The translations under genes were made by a program, and so were the position numbers. Shown piece after piece: positions 1 to 8,785 of a stretch of DNA of 64,000 nucleotides. The DNA is from Acidocella sp. (lineage in GTDB: Bacteria; Pseudomonadota; Alphaproteobacteria; Acetobacterales; Acetobacteraceae), in contig JAMFRU010000037.1 of the NCBI GenBank assembly GCA_026224875.1, forward strand, positions 31,402 to 95,401, read 5' to 3'. Position 1 is the stretch's first letter. Every line of letters starts with the position of its first letter. The notes under the pieces were generated by a model. It did no database searches. It was not told where the DNA came from and was given only the letters and a program-made list of their open reading frames with translations.

Positions 1-1436
1 GCCTCGCGACCCCGTTGATTGTAAGCCTGAGTGTGGCGCTGGCCATACGATTGTTCGTTGCCGTTGCATTCCCCAATTACTACGCGCCGGACGAGATTTT
101 TCAGTACATCGAACAGGCCCACCGCCTGGTGTTTGGCCAGGGGTATGTGCCCTGGGAGTTCCAGGTCGGGCTACGCTCCTGGCTTATTCCGCTCCTGCTC
201 GCCGGCCCCATGGCACTGGCGCATTGGCTCAGCCCGGCACCCGCCGCTGGGCTGATGCTGATACGCATTCTGCTCTGCCTTGCCTCATTGCCGATTGTCT
301 TCTGCGCCACAAAATGGGGGAAACGTTTCCACGGCAGTACAGGCGCCTGGATCGCCGGCCTGGTTACCGCCCTGTGGCCGGATTTATGGCTCATGGCGCC
401 GCACCCGCTGGAAGAGGCGCTCTCCACCGATATTCTCATCCCCGCGATTTATCTGGTGGAAGCCAGCCGTGGTCAGAAAAATTTGATGCATGTCGCCTGG
501 GCCGGGTTTCTGCTGGGGCTCACCTTTGCCTTGCGCGAACAACTGGCCCCGGCCGTCGCCGTCGCTGGGATTTTCCTCTGCGGCCGGAACGGCAAACGCT
601 GGCTGCTCGCCATCCCCCTGGCCGCACTTCCCGTACTCTGTGCCGGGCTGCTGGATTGGTACAGCTGGGGAGAAATGTTCCGTAGTTTCTGGATGAACAT
701 CTACCTCAACATCATCCTCGGCATATCCAACCATTATTTCGATTCCGCGCCACCCAGCTATTACGCATTGAACCTGCTGTACGACTGGCTTTGGAGTGCA
801 CTGTTCATCGCCTGGTTCGCCTGGCTTGGCGCACGCAAACTGCCCGTGGCGGGGCTGGCCGCCGTTGTCACCATCGCCGTGCATTGCTGCATCGCGCATA
901 AGGAGCTGCGGTTCATTTTCCCGGCGATGGCGCTGCTGGTGCCTCTGGCCGGCGTAGGCGTTGCCGGCATCTGCGCCAACAGAACAAAATTACAAAAAAA
1001 CCTGCTCACAGCGGCGCTTTTATCCGGCCCCTTCATGAGCCCCTTGCTCTACATGCGGCTGCCCTGGCAGGACAGTGCCTCCCGCCTCTACACCGAACTT
1101 GCGGCCACACATCCCTGCGTTGTTAGCATCCAAACCTGGGACCGCGGGTTCCTGCCCATCCTACCAGTATTCGATGCCCCAACACGTTTCACCGGTGACG
1201 AAACGAGCCAGGCTGACGCCATCATCGCCGCCGTAAACACAACATCAATCCCGCCCGGCTTCACCCGCCAATCCTGCGCGGCGGAAAGCTGGATACCCTT
1301 CAAACAGCGCAAGCCCGATGTCTGTTACTGGACCCGCCCGGTCTCATCCTGCCCAGCCGGGAAAATCACCCCGTTCGTCCTGGTCTATCCGCCCGCTGCC
1401 AAAGCATTCATTATCCGCGACCGGCTGACCGATTAA
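1..1436 (+). CDS. GT22/PIG-B-like mannosyltransferase family membrane protein (5' end probably outside window)
   Basis: 473 aa polytopic membrane protein with N-terminal 'FPNYYAPDEIFQYIEQAHRLVFG' typical of Alg9/PIG-B-like glycosyltransferases; frame open to the window edge, ORF track starts at a TTG. Confidence 0.7.
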   Translation, partial: LATPLIVSLSVALAIRLFVAVAFPNYYAPDEIFQYIEQAHRLVFGQGYVPWEFQVGLRSWLIPLLLAGPMALAHWLSPAPAAGLMLIRILLCLASLPIVFCATKWGKRFHGSTGAWIAGLVTALWPDLWLMAPHPLEEALSTDILIPAIYLVEASRGQKNLMHVAWAGFLLGLTFALREQLAPAVAVAGIFLCGRNGKRWLLAIPLAALPVLCAGLLDWYSWGEMFRSFWMNIYLNIILGISNHYFDSAPPSYYALNLLYDWLWSALFIAWFAWLGARKLPVAGLAAVVTIAVHCCIAHKELRFIFPAMALLVPLAGVGVAGICANRTKLQKNLLTAALLSGPFMSPLLYMRLPWQDSASRLYTELAATHPCVVSIQTWDRGFLPILPVFDAPTRFTGDETSQADAIIAAVNTTSIPPGFTRQSCAAESWIPFKQRKPDVCYWTRPVSSCPAGKITPFVLVYPPAAKAFIIRDRLTD

Positions 1437-1646
1437 TCCCCAGCCCGCTCGCACCCCGCCAGCACCACCACATAACCACGCAATCTGCCAGCCTATCCGT
1501 TTGCGCCAATCAATCGCATGCCCCACACGGCCGCGCATGGCAAAATGCAGCTCCACCGCCGCCAGCTGCTCGGGGCTGAAACTCGCCGCCAGCTCCGGCC
1601 GAAGCCGTGCCAGAAACCGCGCCATATCGGGGCTGCGCGCCGCCAC
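1344..1646 (-). pseudogene. Small conserved-type protein, apparently frameshifted near its C-terminus
   Basis: 'FLARLRPELAASFSPEQLAAVELHFAMRGRVGHAIDWRKRI' reads as real protein; the -1 frame then gives 'GRLRGYVVVLAGCERAGD*', a plausible native end. Confidence 0.4.
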
Positions 1647-1672
1647 GGCACGCGCGCCTTAACAAGCGCGCT

Positions 1673-2677
1673 TCAACCGGTCATCCGCTCCAGAATTTCA
1701 ACCCGCCTGAAAGCGTAATATTTCAGCGCCATCGGGCCAAATAAACCGGCACCCATCAGCACGCAGGCGAAGGGCAGAAACCGCGCGCCATCCCAGGGCC
1801 AGACCAGCAGCAGCAGCCCTTTGGCCAGACCGATAAACAGCGTGTTGAACAAATAGATCATGAAACTATACCGCCCCAGCAGCAACAATGCTGACTGCAG
1901 CGCATTCAAACGTAAATTCCTTAACCACCCGTGAATCGCGGGTAAAGAAACTGTGCCCACCAACAATAACGTTAATTTTTGCGGCGTCACCCAAACCATC
2001 ACCGCCACTAGGGCTGCGCAAAACACCGCCATCGCCCAGGGCCAGACGCGGTCCAGCCAGGCTTCCCAGCGCGCGCCCGCAAACCCCGCCGCCGCGCCCA
2101 TTAGAAAAAACGGCGCGTATATGAAAATGCGGTCCAGATACAGAAGCGCCGGCAGCGGTAGCCAGAACAACACAAGTGCCGCCGCCAGTAGCCAGGGCAG
2201 CCGCGCCGGCCGGCCATCGAGCACCGCCACGCTTCCCAAACCCACAACAAACACCACGAACAAATACCAGATGGAAAGGGCAGGGGAGTGCCCCGTGTCC
2301 CATACCAACGCCAGCAACCCGGACCACACGCTAGAGGGCGCATTATCCACATGCACCAACCCGGAAGCGCCGCATTTGCCGAGTACAATCAGCACACCAA
2401 TGCCGAAAAATGGGACCAGAAGCCGCTTGGCCCGCGCCGCCGCCAGCCCGGGCAGCGCCGCCCGTGGTGCCCGCAAAAACCCAGAATACACCGCAACAAG
2501 CCCGCTCAAATACAAAAACAGCGGCATGTGAAACGCATAAACCCCGCGCCGCAACGGCTCATACCAGCCCACCCCGGCCGGGTCCTGCCGCGCCACCAGA
2601 TGCCCGAACACCACCAAAGCTATGGCCAGGCCTTTCGCCGCCTCTATATCCGCCCGCCGCTTACGCAAACCGCTCAC
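1673..2677 (-). CDS. Acyltransferase family 3 (OafA/YrhL-like) membrane protein
   Basis: 334 aa, 'DIEAAKGLAIALVVFGHL...FHMPLFLYLSGL', multi-TM acyltransferase_3 signature. Confidence 0.85.
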   Translation of the reverse strand: MSGLRKRRADIEAAKGLAIALVVFGHLVARQDPAGVGWYEPLRRGVYAFHMPLFLYLSGLVAVYSGFLRAPRAALPGLAAARAKRLLVPFFGIGVLIVLGKCGASGLVHVDNAPSSVWSGLLALVWDTGHSPALSIWYLFVVFVVGLGSVAVLDGRPARLPWLLAAALVLFWLPLPALLYLDRIFIYAPFFLMGAAAGFAGARWEAWLDRVWPWAMAVFCAALVAVMVWVTPQKLTLLLVGTVSLPAIHGWLRNLRLNALQSALLLLGRYSFMIYLFNTLFIGLAKGLLLLVWPWDGARFLPFACVLMGAGLFGPMALKYYAFRRVEILERMTG

Positions 2678-2681
2678 GCAA

Positions 2682-2717
2682 AATTGTAACCTTAAGGTGT
2701 ATTCGTACGTTACAATT
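2682..2717. promoter_or_regulatory. Inverted repeat AATTGTAAC-N18-GTTACAATT in divergent intergenic region
   Basis: Perfect 9-bp arms between divergent acyltransferase and beta-barrel genes. Confidence 0.5.
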
Positions 2718-2745
2718 AACCGGAAGTTAATGCTATGCCAAATGG

Positions 2746-3945
2746 GTGCGGTTCAAGATCAACCTAGCCCTCGCCGTCTCCCTCCTGCTTCCGGGTGCTG
2801 CCCACGCTCAGTTGCTTGACACGCTGCTTCCTCCCGCCATCCCCGGCTACGGCCAAAAATTCAGTGTTACCGCCCAGCACCGGCAGTTTGCCCCCGGCGC
2901 CACGGGCTGGAATTTCGGCAGCGTTACCGCCACCCCGACTTTGGAAGCAAAAACCGGCTATGACAGCGCCCCCGGCGGCAGCGGCGCGTCATCGACACTC
3001 CAGGCCCACCCGACCCTGCTGCTTACCGACGATACAGCCGGCTTTGGCCTGTATGCCGAGGCCAACACCGCCGCCTACCCGCAAAACCCCGCGCAGAACA
3101 CCACCACCGCGCTGGCCGCCGCCGGTGAGCGCATCACTCTGCCGCGCGAAACCATAACCATCTCCTCGGCCATCCTGCACGGTGCAGCCACCGGCTTCGC
3201 CTTTGACACCGCTTCCATCACCAGCCCCATCCCCTTCACAATCAAAAACCTGCGCCTCAGCGATAAACTCGCGGACGGCCTGTTCACCCTGACCCCGGAT
3301 TTCAGCCTGAACCGCTATGATTTTGCGGGCAGCACCAGCACCGCCAACCGCCTGCAATGGCGCGAGGCGGCAACCCTGGCCTACATCCCCGGCGGCCCGC
3401 TCACGGTTTTGCTGCGCGCCAGCGCCACCCAGCTGCAATACGATATCGCGATCCAGAACGCCGCCATATACGAGCTGCTCGCCGGGCTGCAGGACCAGCA
3501 GGACGGGCTTTGGACCATCTCTCTGTTAGCCGGTGCCGCCCAGCGCACCCCCCGCACCGGCCCGGGGCTGACAGCCCCCATAATCGAGGCCCGTGCCGAC
3601 TGGCAACCCACCATGCTCGACCAAATTTCCCTGACAGCAAGCCGGGAAATCAACGATCCCGACTCAATTTCCGGGACCCCCTACACGGACACTTCCATAA
3701 GATTGGCCATTTCCCACGAGTATCTCGAAAATGTTACCATCAAGGTGTTAGCGGATTTGGCCAACGCACAGTATATTCACACTAATCTACACGAGTTTTT
3801 GGGAACTGGGGAAATTGACATGCAGTGGCGGGCCACACCTGCCCTGGCTTTAAACGGTGCGTATATTTTCAACACCCGCCAGGCCAATGCGCTCAGCGCC
3901 GCTAACGAGCATATCGTTACAGTGGGGTTTGCATGGACGTTATAA
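2746..3945 (+). CDS. Outer-membrane beta-barrel protein (exopolysaccharide-locus type)
   Basis: 399 aa, GTG start, signal peptide 'INLALAVSLLLPGAAHAQ', alternating beta-strand pattern, C-terminal 'HIVTVGFAWTL'. Confidence 0.75.
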   Translation: MRFKINLALAVSLLLPGAAHAQLLDTLLPPAIPGYGQKFSVTAQHRQFAPGATGWNFGSVTATPTLEAKTGYDSAPGGSGASSTLQAHPTLLLTDDTAGFGLYAEANTAAYPQNPAQNTTTALAAAGERITLPRETITISSAILHGAATGFAFDTASITSPIPFTIKNLRLSDKLADGLFTLTPDFSLNRYDFAGSTSTANRLQWREAATLAYIPGGPLTVLLRASATQLQYDIAIQNAAIYELLAGLQDQQDGLWTISLLAGAAQRTPRTGPGLTAPIIEARADWQPTMLDQISLTASREINDPDSISGTPYTDTSIRLAISHEYLENVTIKVLADLANAQYIHTNLHEFLGTGEIDMQWRATPALALNGAYIFNTRQANALSAANEHIVTVGFAWTL

Positions 3946-4700
3946 GCGCGGACGTTGCAAACGCGCCCATCATCCAGCTGCTTGGCATCGACTTCTGCAA
4001 CGTCAGCCCGGACGCCGTTATCGAGCGCCTGCTGGCCCGGCCCGAGGGGGCGCGCTTCTCCTACATCGTCACCCCCAACGCCGACCATATGGAACGGCTC
4101 CTGCGCATCCACGGCCTGCGCCCGATCTACCAGCGCGCCATGCTCTGCCTGCTGGATTCCACCCTTATCTCGCGCTTCGCCCGCAAGCTCGGCCTGCCCA
4201 CCCCGCAGGTTATCACCGGGGCCGACCTCACCGAGGCCCTGCTGCCGCATCTTAACGGCCGGCGCGTCGCCGTCATCGGTATGGACGAGCCTGATTTCGC
4301 AGCGCTGGTGCGCCGCTTCCCCGCCATCTCCTTCATCCATTACAGCCCACCGATGGGCCTGCTGCACGATACCGGGGCCTTCAATTGCACCCGCGACTTC
4401 ATCATCGACACCCATGCCGCCTTCACCTTCTTCTCCATCGGCTCCCCGGTGCAGGAAATACTGGCCTATGCCGTGAGCGGCGAACCCCGCGCCGTCGGCG
4501 TCGGGCTCTGCACCGGTTCGGCCCTGGCCTTTGCCTCGGGTGCCGTGAAACGCGCGCCCCTCTGGATCCGCGAAGCCGGTATGGAATGGATCTACCGCCT
4601 GGCCCGCAACCCGCGCCGCCTGGCCGGCCGCTACCTCGTCTCCGACCCTCTGGTGCTGCTCGCCCTCTGCTGGACCGCCTTGCGCGAAAAATTCCACTGA
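3933..4700 (+). CDS. WecG/TagA/CpsF family glycosyltransferase (GT26)
   Basis: 255 aa, 'LLGIDFCNVSPDAVIERLL...YIVTPNADHMERLLR'; overlaps preceding CDS. Confidence 0.85.
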   Translation: MDVISADVANAPIIQLLGIDFCNVSPDAVIERLLARPEGARFSYIVTPNADHMERLLRIHGLRPIYQRAMLCLLDSTLISRFARKLGLPTPQVITGADLTEALLPHLNGRRVAVIGMDEPDFAALVRRFPAISFIHYSPPMGLLHDTGAFNCTRDFIIDTHAAFTFFSIGSPVQEILAYAVSGEPRAVGVGLCTGSALAFASGAVKRAPLWIREAGMEWIYRLARNPRRLAGRYLVSDPLVLLALCWTALREKFH

Positions 4701-4743
4701 CATTTCCGCGCACCGGCCTATATTGGTTGGGCGGAGGTGAGTA

Positions 4744-5028
4744 TTGGAGTTCACGCCAGAAAAACGCCGGAGTTCGGCCGAAGATTCGCTCTGGGCCGTC
4801 GTTGCCGTGGTCGGCCGCGTCATCCGAATCGCCGAGATTTTCCCCAGCCGCACCGCGGCCCTGCACGACCAGGCCTGGCGCGAAGCCCAGGTGCGCGCCT
4901 ACGCCTCGTTCCTTGAACGCTCAGGCCAGGCGCCCCCACGCTATATGATCAAGCCGATACGCAGAACCGAGCTGCCCAGGCAGTGGAAACCGCTCCCAGC
5001 TTTAGGATTCCTGAATGGAAATTTATAA
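4744..5028 (+). CDS. Hypothetical protein
   Basis: 94 aa ORF, TTG start, no recognised domain. Confidence 0.4.
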   Translation: MEFTPEKRRSSAEDSLWAVVAVVGRVIRIAEIFPSRTAALHDQAWREAQVRAYASFLERSGQAPPRYMIKPIRRTELPRQWKPLPALGFLNGNL

Positions 5029-5034
5029 GAAAAA

Positions 5035-5154
5035 GCAGCAGCTTTTTGAAAAAAGCTGCACCAAAAACTTTTGTCCCTGTGGGCGTAGGCGGGGCCAACG
5101 CCCACAGGGAGTAAAAGTTTTTTGTGTTACTTTTTTTCAAAAAAGTAACTGCTT
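5035..5154. repeat. REPIN-like compound inverted repeat (two inverted units, each with its own hairpin)
   Basis: aagcagcagctttttgaaaaaagctgcaccaaaaacttttgtccctgtgggcgt ... acgcccacagggagtaaaagttttttgtgttactttttttcaaaaaagtaactgctt. Confidence 0.75.
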
Positions 5155-6552
5155 ATGACTTTCCGCATCGAGCACGACGCGCTGGGCGATGTTGAAGTCG
5201 ACTCCGGCCGTCTCTGGGGCGCGCAGACGCAGCGTAGCCTTGAGAACTTCGTCATTGGGCGGCGCAATTACATTTGGGGCAGGGGGGTTATTCGCGCTTT
5301 TGGTATTTTGAAAAAAGCAGCGGCTTTGGCCAATCAGCAGCTGGGCCAGTTACCGGCGGAGAAAGTCAGCCTTATTGCCGCCGCCGCGCAGGAGGTTATC
5401 GACGGTAAATGGGATGGGGAATTCCCGTTGGTGGTGTTCCAGACCGGCTCGGGCACGCAGAGTAACATGAACGCCAACGAGGTTATCGCCAACCGCGCCA
5501 TTCAGATGGCGGGCGGGGTGCTGGGCAGTAAGAAACCCATCAATCCCAATGATGACGTCAATCACAGCCAATCCTCCAACGATACTTTCCCCACTGCCAT
5601 GCACATTGCCGCGGCCGAGGCTCTGCACCGGGAACTCTTCCCCGCCATTGAGCGCCTGGCCGGTATATTCCGCGCCAAGGAGGCAGCCTACGCCGATGTG
5701 GTGATGACCGGCCGCACCCATCTGCAGGACGCCACCCCCATTACCCTGGGCCAGGTTTTTTCCGGCTGGCTCGCCCAGCTCGAAGCTGCCCAGGAAGGCC
5801 TCCGCGCCACACTTCCGGGCCTGTACCAGCTCGCCATCGGCGGCACCGCCGTGGGTACCGGGCTGAATGCTCACCCCGATTTCGGCGCACAAGCCGCAAG
5901 CTATATCGCCCAGGAAACCGGGTTGCCGTTCCGCACCGCCGAGAATAAATTCGCCGCCCTCTCGGCGCATGATGCGTTGGTTTTCGCCTCAGGCGCGCTC
6001 CGTGTTCTCGCAGGCGCCGCCATGAAGATCGCCAACGATATGCGCTGGTACGCGTCGGGCCCGCGCACCGGTTTTGGCGAGCTTTTAATCCCCGAAAACG
6101 AACCCGGCTCCTCCATCATGCCCGGCAAAATCAACCCCACCCAATGCGAGGCGCTCACCATGGTCGCCGTGCAGGTTTTCGGCCTGGACCACGCCATCGC
6201 CTTCGCCGGCAGCCAAGGCAATTTCCAGCTCAACGTCTACAAGCCGGTCATGCTGCACGACTTCCTGGACGCCACCGAACTCCTATCCGAAGGGCTGCAA
6301 TCCTTTGCCACCCATTGCGCCGAAGGCATCGAGCCCGCGCGCGAAAAAATCGCCGAAAACCTCGCCAAAAACCTGATGCTGGTAACCGCGCTAAACCCGC
6401 ATATTGGCTACGAAACCTCCGCCAAAATCGCCCTGAAAGCGCATCGCGAAGGCCTTACTTTGCGTGAGTCCGCATTGGCCCTTGGGGTGGCCGAAAAAGA
6501 CTTCGACGCCTGGGTAAACCCCGAAGCCATGACCCGCCCCCTTGCTGAATAA
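5155..6552 (+). CDS. fumC: Fumarate hydratase class II
   Basis: 465 aa; '[12 protein letters not shown]', '[18 protein letters not shown]', '[17 protein letters not shown]' signatures. Confidence 0.97.
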   Translation: MTFRIEHDALGDVEVDSGRLWGAQTQRSLENFVIGRRNYIWGRGVIRAFGILKKAAALANQQLGQLPAEKVSLIAAAAQEVIDGKWDGEFPLVVFQTGSGTQSNMNANEVIANRAIQMAGGVLGSKKPINPNDDVNHSQSSNDTFPTAMHIAAAEALHRELFPAIERLAGIFRAKEAAYADVVMTGRTHLQDATPITLGQVFSGWLAQLEAAQEGLRATLPGLYQLAIGGTAVGTGLNAHPDFGAQAASYIAQETGLPFRTAENKFAALSAHDALVFASGALRVLAGAAMKIANDMRWYASGPRTGFGELLIPENEPGSSIMPGKINPTQCEALTMVAVQVFGLDHAIAFAGSQGNFQLNVYKPVMLHDFLDATELLSEGLQSFATHCAEGIEPAREKIAENLAKNLMLVTALNPHIGYETSAKIALKAHREGLTLRESALALGVAEKDFDAWVNPEAMTRPLAE

Positions 6553-6579
6553 GGCGGATGGAGCGAAGCGAAATCCGCC
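6553..6579. terminator. Stem-loop between convergent fumC and cyclase genes
   Basis: GGCGGAT...ATCCGCC followed by atcttttcctt. Confidence 0.5.
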
Positions 6580-6588
6580 ATCTTTTCC

Positions 6589-7242
6589 TTACCCCACTAT
6601 AGCAAACGCCCGCACTGGAAACGTTCCCACCGCCACCATTTTCGGCGGCACGGCATAAAACCGCGCCCCGGTTGCGGGCAGCTGCTCCAGCCCTGTCATA
6701 TGCTCGCAAATAGGAATGTTGTGCCCCAGCAGCACCGTATGCACCGGCCGCGCTTTGCCGCGCGTGTCGTCGATGTTATGGCTGTCGATTCCCACCAGCG
6801 CAGCACCCGCCTTAGCCAGATGCACCGCCGCGGCTTCGGTTAAAAACGGGTGATTCTCGAAATACGCATCGGTGCGCCAATGCCTGTCCCAGCCCGTGCG
6901 CACCAGCACCGCGCACCCGGCCACATCCACGCCTTCGAACGCGTCAACATCCACGGCAATGCCGGCCTCACCCGCATTCACCACCACCGCATCGAGATGC
7001 GCCAGCTGCGTCAGCTCCAGCCCGGCCAGGTCGGTACCATGCGGATAGCGATGGAAAGGGCTGTCGAGATATGTACCGGTGTTGCCAACCATTTCAATCC
7101 GCTGGATCGCGAACTCCGCCCCGCCGTCATAAAGCCCGCGCGAGGCTTCACGCGACAGAAAATCGCACACCACCGGCGCCGGAAGGCCTTTATACGTCAC
7201 CATCCCGGCTTCAATCCGGTGCGACAAATCGATAAAACGCAT
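6589..7242 (-). CDS. Cyclase family protein (kynurenine formamidase-like)
   Basis: 'MRFIDLSHRIEAGMVTYKGLP...GTYLDSPFHRYPHG...GIDSHNID' motif set; start trimmed from ORF track. Confidence 0.85.
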   Translation of the reverse strand: MRFIDLSHRIEAGMVTYKGLPAPVVCDFLSREASRGLYDGGAEFAIQRIEMVGNTGTYLDSPFHRYPHGTDLAGLELTQLAHLDAVVVNAGEAGIAVDVDAFEGVDVAGCAVLVRTGWDRHWRTDAYFENHPFLTEAAAVHLAKAGAALVGIDSHNIDDTRGKARPVHTVLLGHNIPICEHMTGLEQLPATGARFYAVPPKMVAVGTFPVRAFAIVG

Positions 7243-7246
7243 GAAG

Positions 7247-7268
7247 CCCCTCCGTTTGCACGGAGGGG
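7247..7268 (-). promoter_or_regulatory. Hairpin overlapping the Shine-Dalgarno region of the cyclase gene
   Basis: CCCCTCCGT-TTGC-ACGGAGGGG, 9-bp perfect stem directly upstream of the ATG at 7242. Confidence 0.5.
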
Positions 7269-7306
7269 CCATAGCAAGGGTAGAGCCTACCGCAAAGCCT
7301 GCGGTT

Positions 7307-8395
7307 TTACACCATGTTGCGTTGCCGCCCGGCCAACGACCGGCGCAGCGCCGCCGGTACCTGGCGCGCGGATTTCGCGCGGGGATATTCCATCTCCACG
7401 ATATTTGTATCCGGCGTCACGCGCTCATCCCAGTTATGAAAATTCATACGCGTAACATTATCCACGAAACTTTCCGCCGGCACATTTTCCGCCAACAGCA
7501 GCTCGTGGCTGTCCAGCTCCACATGGTAATAGTCGAACTGTTCCGGCATTTGGGTTTCGCGCGTGATGTTCACGCCATCCACCAGCGCTAACGCAGTCAC
7601 CAGAATCCCGTCCAAAAACAACGCATGGTCCGGCGAGACCAGCAGGTCGCGCTGCGGCACCCCGTCACCCAGCGCGCCGGCACTGATACGGACGGGCATC
7701 ACCCGGAGCGGGTCGGCAAACTTCGTCGCAACATGGCTTATACCAACCCAGCGAACCGGCAGCACCTCGCCTTGCGCGGTGAGCACCAGATCGCCTGGGC
7801 GTAGCGCCTGCACCTCCGTCTCGCCGCGCGGCGTGGCAATCCGCGTGCCGGCGCAAAAGCACAGCACTTCCAACAACGTGGAACCACCTTCATCCACCAC
7901 GGCAAAATTGAGGGCAGACGCGGGCACATTCAGATTGGAAAGCTCGAATGTCGCCACCTCTGTGGTGCCTTCGAACAGCGATACGGTGGTGACGGTGCCG
8001 TTCGTTTCGAACACCTTCTGGTCAGCATCAATGCCTTCAAACAATATGTTATCGCCGTAGGAGACATTGCCCACATCGCCCAGCAGAGAATAATTCACGC
8101 CCGCATCCAACGTCAGTGTGCCGCCGGCTGTGGCATCGAAGGCGATCTCGCCGAATTGATTCAGCGCGAAGCCCGAGCCGATTTCCAGCGTGCCGGTGCT
8201 GCCAAGGTCGATCACCCCGCTCGGGGCGTTCACTGCGTCGGCGGATTGAAGATAAAGACTGCCGTAATCGTACACCGTGCTGCCGGAGGCAACGGTAAAC
8301 CCATCCGCCGCAATGCTCGTACCGGACGTGATCGTAACATCACCGGCCGTGGTGCCGGTGAGGGTTCCGTTTGTTGTGATCGTCGTGCCAGACAT
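7307..8395 (-). CDS. Hint (Hedgehog/intein) domain protein with N-terminal repetitive beta region
   Basis: 'CFCAGTRIATPRGETEVQALRPGDLVLTAQGEVLPVRWVG...LLVSPDHALFLDG'; start at MSGTTITTNG preceded by GGAAGG. Confidence 0.85.
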   Translation of the reverse strand: MSGTTITTNGTLTGTTAGDVTITSGTSIAADGFTVASGSTVYDYGSLYLQSADAVNAPSGVIDLGSTGTLEIGSGFALNQFGEIAFDATAGGTLTLDAGVNYSLLGDVGNVSYGDNILFEGIDADQKVFETNGTVTTVSLFEGTTEVATFELSNLNVPASALNFAVVDEGGSTLLEVLCFCAGTRIATPRGETEVQALRPGDLVLTAQGEVLPVRWVGISHVATKFADPLRVMPVRISAGALGDGVPQRDLLVSPDHALFLDGILVTALALVDGVNITRETQMPEQFDYYHVELDSHELLLAENVPAESFVDNVTRMNFHNWDERVTPDTNIVEMEYPRAKSARQVPAALRRSLAGRQRNMV

Positions 8396-8785
8396 GCTGG
8401 ATCCTTCCAAAATCGAGAAGGCAAATGCTAAGTGGCTATAATCCCGAAGGTTTTGTGGATCAAAATGTACCGCATTTGCCTTATTGATCAATAAATTGAT
8501 AATAAGCAGGTGTATTTAGACGCAAGAACCTGACGTCAGCGTGACGGTCAGATGAAAGACCTCGCAATTTCTTGAGGATTTTCCTAAAATTTCTAATACT
8601 TTGTCCTCATACTAACCGATATTTATTACGCTTTTGGCCAGAAGGCATGGTGACCATGATCACACCTCCAGGTTGCCGCCATCCCGGTGACGATATTCCG
8701 CCACAGGCCGCAATCCGGTTTGACATCGCGGCATCCGGGGTAATCTCTTCATCCACAAAACCCGGAACAGGGCAGGGGAGAGAAA

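Noticed and set aside
3777-4853. 358-aa minus-strand ORF opposite the CpsF-type glycosyltransferase
   Set aside because: Low-complexity antisense translation with no domain; plus-strand gene is clear.
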